A stretch of DNA of 64,000 bases from Paenibacillus tundrae (GTDB lineage: Bacteria; Bacillota; Bacilli; Paenibacillales; Paenibacillaceae). Location of the stretch: contig NZ_CP145605.1 of assembly GCF_036884255.1 (NCBI RefSeq), forward strand, positions 6,447,001 to 6,511,000. The letters run 5' to 3'. Below are positions 17,801 through 25,292 of the stretch, in pieces. The first letter of the stretch is position 1. The number at the start of each line of letters is the position of its first letter. Below the pieces are notes generated by a model that did no database searches, had not been told where the DNA came from, and saw only the letters and a program-made list of their open reading frames with translations. The position numbers and the translations under genes were made by a program.

Positions 17801-18654
17801 TGAATCGCTGCTCCGTCGGATAGAAGGAATAAATAAGGCTTGCGCTTAGGGCCTGTGCCCTTGGTACCGACCTTACTCATCGTTTTTGAAACGCCGTACA
17901 TTATACCATCTTGCGTTGGCGTTCCTCCCCCGAGAGAAACCGCAGATTGTGATCCAACAGAACTGCCATCTTTGTTTAGATTACTGTTCAATGTGATCGT
18001 TTGGTTCGATGTAGCATATTTCAAATAATCTTCTGTTCCATGACCTGAACTAAATTCATAATGGCCTAGTTCCATAAACGTACCGAGGTGATTATTCGAA
18101 GCAGAGCCCCCAAACCAATACACCGCAACCCGGTTATTGGGGTTGGCATCCATCACTGTGCGAATGGCATCATTCGCCGCCTTGGCCATAGCTTCCACAC
18201 GATAGTAAACCCCTGGTCCACCCGCTGTTTCCGCTATTTCTCTGCCATTCAAACTTCCCATAGAGGAACTCATGTCCAAAATAAAAGTAACATCCGCTGC
18301 AGGCCCGTTAATGTTAGTGCTTCCACCGACACCTGGATTGGTCGTATTAATCGTCTTATATTCTTGTGCCAATGCAGATAGCTTCACATTGAAACTGCCG
18401 TCGCTCTCTGCTGTAACGCTCTTGTCAGTCCAGATTCGCCCGTCCGAATCGGCTGTACCAAAGCCGCTAGGTGCTGCATCTGTTACTGGATCAGCAGTCA
18501 ATTTGACCTGGTACGAGCCATAGTTCGTCTCCGCCATCGTCGGAGTACTAGCCGCATGAGCTACTGAGCCAACCAAAGGAGATAGACCGCTAATCCCCAA
18601 TAGCAGACACACCGTAAGCACAATTGAAATCAATTTGGTGAAGCCTTTGTTCAT
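11833..18654 (-). CDS. giant SLH-anchored surface protein with vWA, B-repeats and cadherin-like repeats
   Basis: 2273 residues; ATG with GGAGG upstream. Signal peptide about 1-35 (ending AHAAS). A von Willebrand A domain starts near 120, with MIDAS residues D127MSSS131. Then come four cadherin/Ig-like repeats of the form AENDSYxVxRGETLTVP...DGSFTFVAD, three of them preceded by InlB-type B-repeats (GTTAGDNTYxxGxxATLTA...GYxFVGWYDN). These are followed by carboxypeptidase-regulatory-like and Big_1-like domains, a module homologous to the sortase-anchored adhesin (coding ~13875-12985), a DUF11-like domain and three SLH repeats (~12480-11980). SLH binding should anchor it to secondary wall polymer. 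vWA and B-repeat domains suggest adhesion; the ligand is unknown. Confidence 0.9.
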   Translation of the reverse strand: MNKGFTKLISIVLTVCLLLGISGLSPLVGSVAHAASTPTMAETNYGSYQVKLTADPVTDAAPSGFGTADSDGRIWTDKSVTAESDGSFNVKLSALAQEYKTINTTNPGVGGSTNINGPAADVTFILDMSSSMGSLNGREIAETAGGPGVYYRVEAMAKAANDAIRTVMDANPNNRVAVYWFGGSASNNHLGTFMELGHYEFSSGHGTEDYLKYATSNQTITLNSNLNKDGSSVGSQSAVSLGGGTPTQDGIMYGVSKTMSKVGTKGTGPKRKPYLFLLSDGAAIHAKKAWYTSPKGSSFETEFNSALTDATTIANYNQIGTDGTKYVPAAAGTSLASTGHPEIAALTILTGAYMKDLLDDTYTAYNEGESTQAKVYTVGLGSSTAINGPSGSQPVYAWAGLDPKRVNDNKEDINYNYGSAKKTYDSLVSYAAQRTGGFNYADAFVYSNYYTFAPTYDIVSSAFAGLANDVEATTTILPLLNIPETTDLGSETADIASAIVVSDEISNDFTVNLSTLKIGDAVATVDTSTAISGGTAYKFAGYGSRAVIKTVSGVNSLTWYIDASDMQPHIYRFKNRTNPQSGEYSPPAEGTFKLSYNVKPTFQVPPNNVGEITRYLNSGNDTDGAKTAAYFFPPTDSPYYDALKSKQTVSKTNGIGASYVSEEWLSDTKATMKLGNNGKLDLLMGIDKKGPATIQTNGSIDYKVTIYNYTDTVKTGLSVTSEGQTQTGVDVPANDSKELTFTITAPDTPQTVTSGTATLSGIGLVSNIVTTDVTNVKTAVINTHVIGDNGGTTTGDNTYNIGDIATITAIPMLGYAFTGWYDNPGGTGNSVSTNAEYDVTVQTDADYYAKFVMMPYAENDSYSVLRGETLTVPASDGILVNDSDGEGLPLTAANVSTLSDPSKGTLTANQDGSFTFVADDEASGTVTFTYRADNGIVKSDVATVTITITLPVATHEPIAENDTYRVKRGETLTVPAETGILSNDSDDENHSLTAERISTLSDPSKGTLTSVDPDGSFTFVADSESSGTVTFTYQAFDGTAYSSVATVTITITVPVATHVIGNVGGMTAGDGDYALDEVATLTASSYDGYTFVGWYDNEAGTGTPISTNTTYTFTVTSAGEYYAKFRVLPFAQNDSYRVVRGETLDVPAETGILANDTAPGNGTLTAESISSLSDSSKGTLTVNNDGSFSFVADDGASGSVTFTYRASDETGQSNVATVTITITMPISTHVLGNVGGTTAGDNTYALGESATLTATPATGYAFVGWYDNEEGTGTPVSTNAIYTFNVTSAGDYYAKFSSLPVAENDSYQVVRGGKLTVPVANGILSNDTVVGNNTLTAVSISTISDPSKGTLTVNTDGSFTFEANENASGSVTFTYQASDGAGQSNVATVTITFTNPSINGTVKDKKTGDPISGATVILRDLAGKEKGRVTTGSDGKYNFDNVVINKYILEVVSHEYSLAHREVSVSKVNGNANGVVTEDFELVEYKITLTANPSSILGNGTATSVFKAVVTDIEGRPQAGIQVVFDVPDTMYGHFTGNSNTVSVSTDAQGIATTTFTAGTLGGTDPKSIPLTATVDDSRRGLYASDTIYITFTPGVITGVVTDALGHPIAGASITVSKDFDGDGIVDFHAVAVTEADGAYTIAIPKGSETYDVSITKPIEIGGKKTSVTFHQSVPVNANIDGQSYNANKTVSGVVLIGSTQNGTSALNGTVGGGYTISLTDGNGAHTGSIDPNGVFNIDSVLDGSYTADVIYNIPLPEGGTKPVVIGHTKVEISSNGQISISEVLIDPYGTITDSVTGNPIPGAVVKLHYSNGTEVILPPVNGFPPADNANPQTSDATGQYAYMVFPHTDYYLTATKAGYKDFDSRLVDPSQPLIHVGTEIVLYDFSMTPLSSSSGGGSSIGTPAIPPVVTNPVTPPIGTTQPAEPATGMTDSIDLATAILVDKMKVREGDTVTFTVIYANKTLTEADDVYVKANIPAGLSLVDANGGVVTGQELKWTLGKLAGGSQGKLTFKLKVNEMNEGENYAAVTASIGTDDKRTLANIQDDTSLIKVMMYSNRYEHQHDRYIMGYPDGNVKPEKLITRAEIAAIFARTLKLQGEVRHVKLFDDVATDYWGAEYIEAVANKEIFRGYADNTFKPDQPITRAELATAIARYLGVAKELRIDPILRISSFTDIEKNWAEQSIEEVFRFGIVSGYKDGSFQPGGQLTREEAVKMINGMLYRGPLTGVEPSYPDNRQDKWSFGQVEEATRTHTYQINEDGSETMIKYIPEDLW
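14455..16320 (-). repeat. tandem coding repeats (B-repeat plus cadherin-like units)
   Basis: This region encodes four cadherin-like units (about 16083-15790, 15785-15490, 15265-14975 and 14755-14460) and three B-repeats (about 16310-16090, 15490-15265 and 14970-14755). Units 3 and 4 each pair a B-repeat with a cadherin-like domain as a ~510-bp block and are very similar, suggesting recent duplication. Unit 2 lacks its B-repeat. Confidence 0.8.
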
Positions 18655-19124
18655 ACTTCATGCCTCCGTATAAATTAGTATTGAATTGTAACGAACAACT
18701 TCATGGGTAGATTATCCTGAATCCGCTTCCAGTCCATGTAAACTAGATGTCTAGTTATGCATGCTGTAATCCAGATTAGACCCATGCGTGTACGCTTCTA
18801 GCAAAGCAGATGAATTCAGAGATAGTTCCATGTTCCCAAAATTCACCTAGCGTAAGCACTCTTTTGGTTTATCATCTGCGCGTTTCATCAAATAACTTTC
18901 GCAGCTCTTATGACCTTCTTCCTATTTAGAGAATGAATTGCGAAATCTAGTATACTCATTCGCTCTGAACAAATACTGAACAAAATGATATAGATTCATA
19001 TTATCGTTTCTGAAGGGACTTCCAGGGTAAGTGAAGGTACGGTAACATTTAATCTGTTGGTGGGAAAAACACATAGAGTGGAGTTCTCGCTATTTTTCAT
19101 AGAACGATATGAGGGTGTGATTGT
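18655..19124. other. divergent intergenic region with a 16-bp palindrome
   Basis: This 470-bp spacer lies between the giant SLH gene (start 18654, minus) and the membrane gene at 19125 (plus). AACTAGATGTCTAGTT at 18741-18756 is a dyad with 7-bp arms, 87 bp upstream of the SLH start codon. I found no confident promoter, riboswitch or small gene. Confidence 0.5.
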
Positions 19125-19673
19125 ATGTCAGTATTCATCGGTGTTTTGGCCTTAATATTAGGAGTATTATTCGCGATCTGGCCTTACTTAGGATGGTATC
19201 TAAGACTGGGGTGGAGGCTTAAAGATGCGGAGCCAAGTGATTTAGCCTTAAGTGTTGACCGGATTCTAGGCGTTGTCTTGGTCATTATTGGTCTTGTACT
19301 GATCGTCTCCAGTTGCTCCACAGGCAGTAAATCCGATCACACGTGGGCAGAACAATTTAAAAATAAACTTGATGCGGAGCAAGTGAAGGAAATCAGGATC
19401 GGCATGTTTAATCCCACAACATTAAGTCAGGAAGAAACAAATACCGTTGTGCAAATGATACAAAATGCAGAACTTAGACCTTTTGAGTCAGGCAATGCCT
19501 TTGGAGCGAGCAATACCGGGGAGATTACATTTATAGACGGAACTAGCGTTGAACTTGTGATTTGGGGTTCCTCTGGAGGGATTGAACTGCATCCAAATGC
19601 TGCTCAGACGCAGTATGAGATCATGAGTGAGGAATTGAAGGAATGGTTTACGAAAAATTATAGTGAAGAGTAA
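19125..19673 (+). CDS. DUF6199-like two-TM membrane protein
   Basis: 182 residues. The first ~65 hold two TM helices around the motif 'PYLGWYLRLGWRLKDAEPSDLAL', which resembles the small DUF6199 membrane family. After SSCSTG a soluble domain of about 110 residues follows, with alternating strand/helix character ('EVKEIRIGMFNP'-like, 'EITFIDGTSVELVIWG'), probably outside the membrane. The Cys pair near 65 is not a standard lipobox because a second TM helix precedes it. GAGGGTGTG precedes the ATG and a terminator follows, so it is monocistronic. Function unknown. Confidence 0.75.
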   Translation: MSVFIGVLALILGVLFAIWPYLGWYLRLGWRLKDAEPSDLALSVDRILGVVLVIIGLVLIVSSCSTGSKSDHTWAEQFKNKLDAEQVKEIRIGMFNPTTLSQEETNTVVQMIQNAELRPFESGNAFGASNTGEITFIDGTSVELVIWGSSGGIELHPNAAQTQYEIMSEELKEWFTKNYSEE

Positions 19674-19689
19674 CATCGTTATAATGTTC

Positions 19690-19720
19690 AAGAACCTCAC
19701 CAGAGTGAGGTTCTTTTTTT
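19690..19720 (+). terminator. terminator after the DUF6199-like gene
   Basis: AAGAACCTCAC at 19690-19700 pairs with GTGAGGTTCTT around a CAGA loop, followed by T7. A textbook intrinsic terminator. Confidence 0.9.
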
Positions 19721-19761
19721 GAATAAAACTTTTGATATTGTCCTCCAAGCAAAATGAAATA

Positions 19762-20430
19762 CTAATTCTTATTTCGTTTGTTAACTTCAATCGCAATGAA
19801 CTCGGGCAAATAGTTAGGAGTACAGCCTTTTGATACCATTTCACCTTTATAAAGACCCGTTTTCTCACCAAGTTTAATACAACGTGCACGATACCTTTCA
19901 TCATAAATGCCTATCCAACCTGCAATAAAATTCATAGCCCACTGAACTTCCGGTTCTTCCTGCGCAATATTAGCTTCAATTGCTGTTAGTAAGTCTTCGG
20001 TGTTATCAGGTGGTGCTTGTCCAGTCCATCTCAATCTCGCTTGATAATACCAGAAAGTTCGCCTTTGACGAGCAGAAGGACTACTTTCCCATGACTCTAT
20101 CAATGCAATGGTCTTCTTGTCTTTGGTGAGCTGATTAGCCATTAACCAATCCATTAAGTTATTTCGCTCATCAAAAGTATGAGTCTGCATATCCTGATCA
20201 AGCTTATCTAGCACGTCATGTGAAAGAAGTTTTTTATCCATAATTAAGATTGCTAATAATCTGGGTAAATACTCTTCGGTTGACCAGAGTTCCATAGCTA
20301 GCTCGTGATCTTTTTTAATCTCCTTCGCGATTTTTCGTAAGTCACCTAGCTTCGTTTGGCTATTGATCTGTGATAGGATGTCTGCTGCTTTTGAAGAACG
20401 CTTCATTTCTGAACCTTCATTCTTACTCAT
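19762..20430 (-). CDS. AlkD-like DNA alkylation repair protein
   Basis: 222 residues, all alpha, with HEAT-like repeats of the DNA_alkylation family ('LGDLRKIAKEIKKDHELAMELW', 'RNNLMDWLMANQLTKDK', 'WESSPSARQRRTFWYYQARL', 'VQWAMNFIAGWIGIYDERYRARCIKLGEKTGLY'). Such proteins excise or bind alkylated bases such as N3-methyladenine without base flipping. I start at the ATG at 20430; a TTG four codons earlier (20442) abuts the AAGGAG and leaves no spacer. It is monocistronic and converges with the DUF6199-like gene. I did not align the substrate-contact residues, so activity is by family. Confidence 0.8.
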   Translation of the reverse strand: MSKNEGSEMKRSSKAADILSQINSQTKLGDLRKIAKEIKKDHELAMELWSTEEYLPRLLAILIMDKKLLSHDVLDKLDQDMQTHTFDERNNLMDWLMANQLTKDKKTIALIESWESSPSARQRRTFWYYQARLRWTGQAPPDNTEDLLTAIEANIAQEEPEVQWAMNFIAGWIGIYDERYRARCIKLGEKTGLYKGEMVSKGCTPNYLPEFIAIEVNKRNKN

Positions 20431-20583
20431 TTGACACCACAACTCCTTTATTAGAGAATTGTTTCAACAATATACCGCAAATAAATGTGTTAAACTACAA
20501 CGAGAAGTGCCTATCTATAAGAAAAAATGCTACACAAACGGATGTAGGCAGATTATACGCCATATATTGAGAAAGGGATCGCC

Positions 20584-21561
20584 ATGAATAGTTCTCTGAA
20601 GCAACTTACGCAGTCATTATTAGTACCCGTCATTCCCGGTGGAATCATTACTATTCTTATATTTGTTTTGGATTACTTTCAATTCGAACTTGTTGAAAAA
20701 TTTCTACTATATGCGGCTTTCGTCATTGTACCTCTTGTTATCTTGCTTTTGAAATATGACGAAAAGAATAAACAGCAACGAATGGTTTATACTGTTATGA
20801 AATGGCTTCAATTTCCCGCAGCGCTTCTTACCCTGGCCTCTGTAATGAGCAGTAAGATGTGGGGATTAGAAAGCACAGCAATACCAGGGATTCTCTCCCT
20901 TGGGTGGCTACTGTTCACATTACTACTTGGCATCTATGGCTTGACCATCATTGTGATTGCTAAAGGAAAAGCAGCGGAAATAGCGATCGGCGCGGGGCTC
21001 GTTTATTTTTTTATCGGGGGAATATGGTTTACCTTATATCAATATCAAGTTGACCTCTTCCAAGCCAATCCTTCAACACACGCATTAAGTTCGGTTCACT
21101 TTCATTTCTCATCTGCGATCGTTCCGATTTTTATTGGTGCACTGGGACGGATCATGACGAAAAAAAGCTGGTATCCCTGGGTCGTTGCCATTGATATCAT
21201 TGGCCCCATATTGATTGCGATTGGTATGATTTTCTCCAAGCCCATTGAATACATTGGTGTCACGTTATTCGCCTGTAATATTGTAGTTTACACTGCTTAT
21301 CTCCTTGCTTACTTGAGGAAAAACGCTTTGGATATTAAGGCAACCTTCTTTTTAGGCCTTTCCTGCCTAGCCTTTTATACGGTTGTGGTTATTTCCATGT
21401 TCTATCCGTTACTTAAGAATATGTTTTCATTAACCATACTCGATTTCATTCCCATTTATGGATCTCTGCATGCGTTTGGTTTTGTCTTATGTGGGCTGAT
21501 TGGATGGGTGTACATGGTGGACTTCATTAAGAAAAAGAGGAGTGTCCTGGAGAATAGATAA
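20584..21561 (+). CDS. multi-pass membrane protein (YndJ-like?)
   Basis: 325 residues with about ten hydrophobic helices spread over the whole length and short loops. 'SSVHFHFSSAIVPIFIGALGR' between helices resembles the His-containing motif of Bacillus YndJ-type proteins, but that link is tentative. AAAGGG lies just upstream of the ATG. Transcribed divergently from the AlkD-like gene. No transporter, enzyme or receptor signature beyond this is visible. Confidence 0.7.
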   Translation: MNSSLKQLTQSLLVPVIPGGIITILIFVLDYFQFELVEKFLLYAAFVIVPLVILLLKYDEKNKQQRMVYTVMKWLQFPAALLTLASVMSSKMWGLESTAIPGILSLGWLLFTLLLGIYGLTIIVIAKGKAAEIAIGAGLVYFFIGGIWFTLYQYQVDLFQANPSTHALSSVHFHFSSAIVPIFIGALGRIMTKKSWYPWVVAIDIIGPILIAIGMIFSKPIEYIGVTLFACNIVVYTAYLLAYLRKNALDIKATFFLGLSCLAFYTVVVISMFYPLLKNMFSLTILDFIPIYGSLHAFGFVLCGLIGWVYMVDFIKKKRSVLENR

Positions 21562-21664
21562 GGTTGATACATCGTAATGAGTGATTACATACAGAAACAA
21601 GCGGTCTTCATCCTGTTACCCTTGCTACAACATGAATTAGCGAACGCGATTTTTAGACTAACCT

Positions 21665-21706
21665 ATCGGCTATAATGAAGTAGTTCAGCCAGGTTCGTGC
21701 TATAAT
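21665..21706 (+). promoter_or_regulatory. twin extended -10 boxes upstream of the HEAT gene
   Basis: GGCTATAAT (21668-21676) and TGCTATAAT (21698-21706) lie 30 bp apart. Only the second has the extended -10 TG. Neither has a good -35. The second is the more likely promoter, about 60 bp before the TTG start at 21768. Confidence 0.45.
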
Positions 21707-21767
21707 GGTGTTCACATAAACAACATTCATCATCTGCCGAGATGGCGATGATTAAGGAGATTGAATT

Positions 21768-22220
21768 TTGACGAACAACCATGATATTGGAGCAGTTAAC
21801 GAATTACCGGAAAACTTTGAAGAGCTCAAACGAGCGGCTAATCGGTCTTCAAGCTGGAGAGACAGACTGAATGCAGTGAACGAATTGGGAAACTGGGATA
21901 CAGCCCCTACCATTAAATTGCTGCAAAATGTTTTGAAGAATGATCAAGTGTTTCAAGTGCGCGAAGCCGCATATCGCAAGCTCAAGCAGTTGGATGAAGA
22001 TGTACAAATGCCTGTCCAGAACAAAGGCGATCTGTTTAAAGGTCTTAACAAAATTTTGCTGCGAATTAAAAAAAGCCTTCCTGAAGGTCACACATTTGAG
22101 CAATTTAAAGAAAAACTGCAAAAAACACGTCTGGATATCTATGATACTTACGAGGGCAACAAAGATGCTGAGTTCGACTCCTGGCTCCATGGAATTTGGG
22201 AGACACTAGGTCGAAGATAG
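21768..22220 (+). CDS. HEAT-repeat protein
   Basis: 150 residues from a TTG start that follows AAGGAG by 8 nt. Residues ~25-75 form one HEAT/armadillo unit ('SSSWRDRLNAVNELGNWDTAPTIKLLQ', 'QVREAAYRKLKQL'). The C-terminal half is a charged helical region ending in 'EFDSWLHGIWETLGRR'. Cytosolic, with no catalytic motif. Such proteins are usually protein-interaction scaffolds. Its own promoter and terminator flank it. Confidence 0.75.
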   Translation: MTNNHDIGAVNELPENFEELKRAANRSSSWRDRLNAVNELGNWDTAPTIKLLQNVLKNDQVFQVREAAYRKLKQLDEDVQMPVQNKGDLFKGLNKILLRIKKSLPEGHTFEQFKEKLQKTRLDIYDTYEGNKDAEFDSWLHGIWETLGRR

Positions 22221-22248
22221 CCACCGTTCATCGTATAATAGCTGATTA

Positions 22249-22284
22249 CAAAGCCACTTCAAAAAATGGAGTGGCTTCTTTATT
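22249..22284 (+). terminator. terminator after the HEAT gene
   Basis: AAGCCACTTC at 22251-22260 pairs with GGAGTGGCTT ending at 22277 around an A-rich loop; a T-rich stretch follows. Confidence 0.8.
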
Positions 22285-22383
22285 TATTGTTAAATTTGAT
22301 TGCTATCAGAGTTTATCTCACTCTGTAGCACGTTGAAGGTTGGATGCTATTTACTATGTTTGCTACCTGTCTAATTGATCTAA

Positions 22384-22431
22384 CAAAAAAAACGCTCTGT
22401 CTACTGATTCTTAAGATCAGTAAACAAAGCG
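22384..22431 (-). terminator. terminator after the aldehyde dehydrogenase gene
   Basis: CGCTCTGTCTACTGAT at 22393-22408 pairs with ATCAGTAAACAAAGCG ending at 22431, with a few mismatches. On the minus strand T8 follows. Confidence 0.85.
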
Positions 22432-22501
22432 CAGAGTTTGAGTCTACATTCAATTTCACATGTACATTCTCTCTATGATGCGAAGTTGTGCACTGTAAGA
22501 T

Positions 22502-23992
22502 TTATTCAGGTATATAAGGAAGATCCAATGTCTTCGGAACGTTGATGACATGCTTTTCTGTATACGTGCGGATGCCTTCCGCGCCATATTCACGGCCAAT
22601 ACCAGATTGCTTGAAGCCGCCAAAAGGGAACCGAACGTCGAGCCCCTGTACAGCAGCTGTATTGATCATGGTCGTTCCAGCTTCGAGTTGACGTGCGACG
22701 GAGATGGCATCCTCTTCTTTCCCCCACACAGAACTCGTCAATCCATATATGCTTTCATTGTGTAGATGAATAACCTGCTCTTCATCGTCAAATGGCAGAA
22801 TCGGAACCGTAGGACCAAACTGTTCCTCCACGACAATCGGATCATGAACATCACAATCTAAAACAAGCGTAGGTTGTAGATAGTAGCCTTGTTCAAACAG
22901 CTTCTGATCAAGAATTTGACCGAGAGGGATGACCTTAGCCCCGCGCTTTTGCGCATCTTCAACCAAACCTTGCACATAATCTCTCTGCTTCAGGTTATTA
23001 ACTGGCCCTACCGTCGTATTAGAATCGAATGGATCGCCAATTCGAATCCAGCGATTTGCCGCCTCTATATATTTTTCCACAAATTCATCATAGATAGAAC
23101 GGTGTACATATACACGTTTGGCGATCATACAGATCTGGCCTGCTGTCAAGAAATTTGATATAACTATCCGGCGCATTGCTCGCTCATCATGAACATCAAA
23201 GCTTTCCAAGAAGATAGCCGCATCATTACCACCAAGCTCCAGCGTCATATCCTTAATCGTTTCCGAGGCAGCTTTGATAATATGCTTCGCTGTTGCGGTT
23301 CCACCTGTAAAGGTGATTTTAGACACAAGAGGATGACTAGTCAGTTCAACGCCCACATCGGCATCCCCATAAACGACATTGATTACACCAGCCGGGAACT
23401 CACTCGCAATAATCTCTGCCACTTTCGCCGCGGCCAGTGGTGCAAATGGGCTTGGTTTGAGCACAATCGTGTTGCCTGCAAGTAAGGCAGGAGCGATCTT
23501 AATCGTAGATAGAGCAATAGGGTAGTTCCATGGACTAATCGCTGCCACTACACCGATTGGATCATAAGAAAGAATCGTTTTACCATGGTCATGCTCTTGG
23601 ATCTCTTCTTGTAGAGCCGATTTAGCTTCATTACAAGCAAACTCCATCCACATTAACGATACATAAATTTCACCGTGTGCATCATACAGAGGCTTGCCAT
23701 GCTCTCTGGACAGCAAATGCACAATTTCATTCTCAGCTGCTCTAATCTTCTCGATCGCCTTGCGCATCATAATAATGCGTTCGTCAATGGAGGTCTGCTT
23801 CCAAGTTTTAAAAGCTCCTGCCGCCGCTTCAATCGCTTCAACCGCTTGTTCTTTCGTAGTGATAGGAAAATAGCCTACGATCTCCGTTGGGTTGGTTGGG
23901 TTCTCTTTTGCTAACTGCGAAAGGGATTTTACATTTTGACCATTAATAAACGCTTCAACGATAACTGTCTCTTGGTCTGCTTGTATCGTCAT
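22502..23992 (-). CDS. NAD(P)-dependent aldehyde dehydrogenase
   Basis: 496 residues, full length for the ALDH superfamily, cytosolic. Catalytic residues: Asn156 in SPWNYP, Glu252 in LELGGND and nucleophile Cys288 in AGQICM; the cofactor-site FTGG is at 228-231. It oxidises an aldehyde to the acid. The C-terminal 'PFGGFKQSGIGREYG' is typical of the succinate-semialdehyde/benzaldehyde-type branch, but the substrate cannot be fixed. CGGAGGGG precedes the ATG. Upstream lies copy 1 of a dispersed structured element that also precedes htrA, a possible shared control. Transcribed alone. Confidence 0.9.
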   Translation of the reverse strand: MTIQADQETVIVEAFINGQNVKSLSQLAKENPTNPTEIVGYFPITTKEQAVEAIEAAAGAFKTWKQTSIDERIIMMRKAIEKIRAAENEIVHLLSREHGKPLYDAHGEIYVSLMWMEFACNEAKSALQEEIQEHDHGKTILSYDPIGVVAAISPWNYPIALSTIKIAPALLAGNTIVLKPSPFAPLAAAKVAEIIASEFPAGVINVVYGDADVGVELTSHPLVSKITFTGGTATAKHIIKAASETIKDMTLELGGNDAAIFLESFDVHDERAMRRIVISNFLTAGQICMIAKRVYVHRSIYDEFVEKYIEAANRWIRIGDPFDSNTTVGPVNNLKQRDYVQGLVEDAQKRGAKVIPLGQILDQKLFEQGYYLQPTLVLDCDVHDPIVVEEQFGPTVPILPFDDEEQVIHLHNESIYGLTSSVWGKEEDAISVARQLEAGTTMINTAAVQGLDVRFPFGGFKQSGIGREYGAEGIRTYTEKHVINVPKTLDLPYIPE

Positions 23993-24024
23993 TTTACATC
24001 CCCTCCGTTATATAAATGGAACGA

Positions 24025-24134
24025 AAAAATATTTACACTAGCCACTCCAATGACAGAATAACCTTCCGATCGCTGTTATCCCCAGATTTTTGTGATTCCT
24101 TTTTTATAAGGTAAAATCCGGGTATAAAGGCGAG
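24025..24134 (-). repeat. dispersed structured element, copy 1 (upstream of aldehyde dehydrogenase)
   Basis: Minus-strand core 24134-24063 reads CTCGCCTTTATACCCGGATTT ... AAATCTGGGGAT followed by AACAGCGATCGGAAG. A conserved tail CTGTC..TGGAGTGG extends to about 24025. The arms form a stem around an inner CCTT/AAGG hairpin. Copy 2 is at 33664-33771. It ends about 30 nt before the start codon (core about 71 nt before), in the 5' UTR or promoter. Confidence 0.75.
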
Positions 24135-24206
24135 CGCTTCGCTTCTTCAGGTTTTTTCTGCCCTCTCCGTTTTGTGTAAATGTTTAGTTAAATTTATTTA
24201 TAGCTA

Positions 24207-25292
24207 TTAATTCCATACTTCTTCTGCAATCTCTTTGACATAACGAAGTTTGCGCCATTGTTGTTCTTCCGTTAAAATATTGCCTTCTTCTGTAGACGAG
24301 AAGCCACATTGTGGGCTCAAACAGAGTTGCTCAAGGGGTACATAGGTTGCCGCCTCTGCGATCCGAGCTTTAATTTGTTCTTTGTCCTCTAGCTCACCTG
24401 ATTTGGATGTCAATAAACCAAGCACAATTTTCAAATCTTTACGATTTACATATTTTAATGGCTCGAAACTACCTGAGCGTTCATCATCAAATTCTAAAAA
24501 TAATCCATCTACATTTAAGCCGCCAAAGATAACTTCAGAAGCGTAATCATAACCACCCGTTGAGAAGTAGTTCGATTTATAGTTACCCCGACAAATATGC
24601 ATCGTCACCACTAAATCTGCCGGTTTATGAGCCAACGTTTCGTTAATCATGCGCTGCATCGTTTTCAACTCTTCCGCCGGTTCCAGACCTTTAGCACGTA
24701 GCTTATCGTGACCAGCTTCTGAGAACAGATCTGCCCAAGCGGTATCATCTAATTGCAGGTATCGACATCCCGCATCATAGAAGGCCTGAATAGCTTTTTG
24801 ATACGCGGCAATCGTATCCTGAAGGAATTGCTCTCTGTCCGTATAGATATTGGCGCCATTCTCCAATCTGTATAGGAGCATATTAGGACTTGGAATGGTC
24901 TGTTTCGCCACCGCATCACCTGCATGCTTTTTCAAAAACTTAAAATGCTCAACAAAGGGATGCGTAGAGAAACCCACTTTACCTACCACACGAATCCCGC
25001 CCTTGCGAGTCTGCATGTTATGGAACTGAGGTCCATCAATTTCCTCATATAGTTCTACGCCATCCAAGCCGCCCAGAAAGTCAAAGTGCCACCAGCTTCT
25101 ACGGAATTCACCATCCGTAACTGCGAATACGCCATTTTCCTTTTGCTTTTCAATAATTCGAATAATCTCTTTATCTTCCACAGTTCTTAATTCTTCATAT
25201 GTGATGTTGCCTGATTTATATTGTTCACGTGCCTGACTTAAGTTTGCAGGACGTAGAAAGCTACCTACATGATCGTTACGAAATGGTATCAT
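24207..25292 (-). CDS. cobalamin-independent methionine-synthase-like protein (YxjG/YxjH type)
   Basis: 361 residues matching only the C-terminal catalytic barrel of MetE, as in the short YxjG/YxjH group. Zinc ligands: His232 and Cys234 in MHICRGNY and Cys329 in LSPQCGF; 'DGEFRRSWWHFDF' and 'LQLDDTAW' are barrel signatures. It probably transfers a methyl group to a thiol such as homocysteine from a non-canonical donor. AGAAGGAGA precedes the ATG. No S-box or T-box leader is visible in the short upstream region, unlike the SAM-controlled B. subtilis genes. Cytosolic, monocistronic. Confidence 0.88.
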   Translation of the reverse strand: MIPFRNDHVGSFLRPANLSQAREQYKSGNITYEELRTVEDKEIIRIIEKQKENGVFAVTDGEFRRSWWHFDFLGGLDGVELYEEIDGPQFHNMQTRKGGIRVVGKVGFSTHPFVEHFKFLKKHAGDAVAKQTIPSPNMLLYRLENGANIYTDREQFLQDTIAAYQKAIQAFYDAGCRYLQLDDTAWADLFSEAGHDKLRAKGLEPAEELKTMQRMINETLAHKPADLVVTMHICRGNYKSNYFSTGGYDYASEVIFGGLNVDGLFLEFDDERSGSFEPLKYVNRKDLKIVLGLLTSKSGELEDKEQIKARIAEAATYVPLEQLCLSPQCGFSSTEEGNILTEEQQWRKLRYVKEIAEEVWN

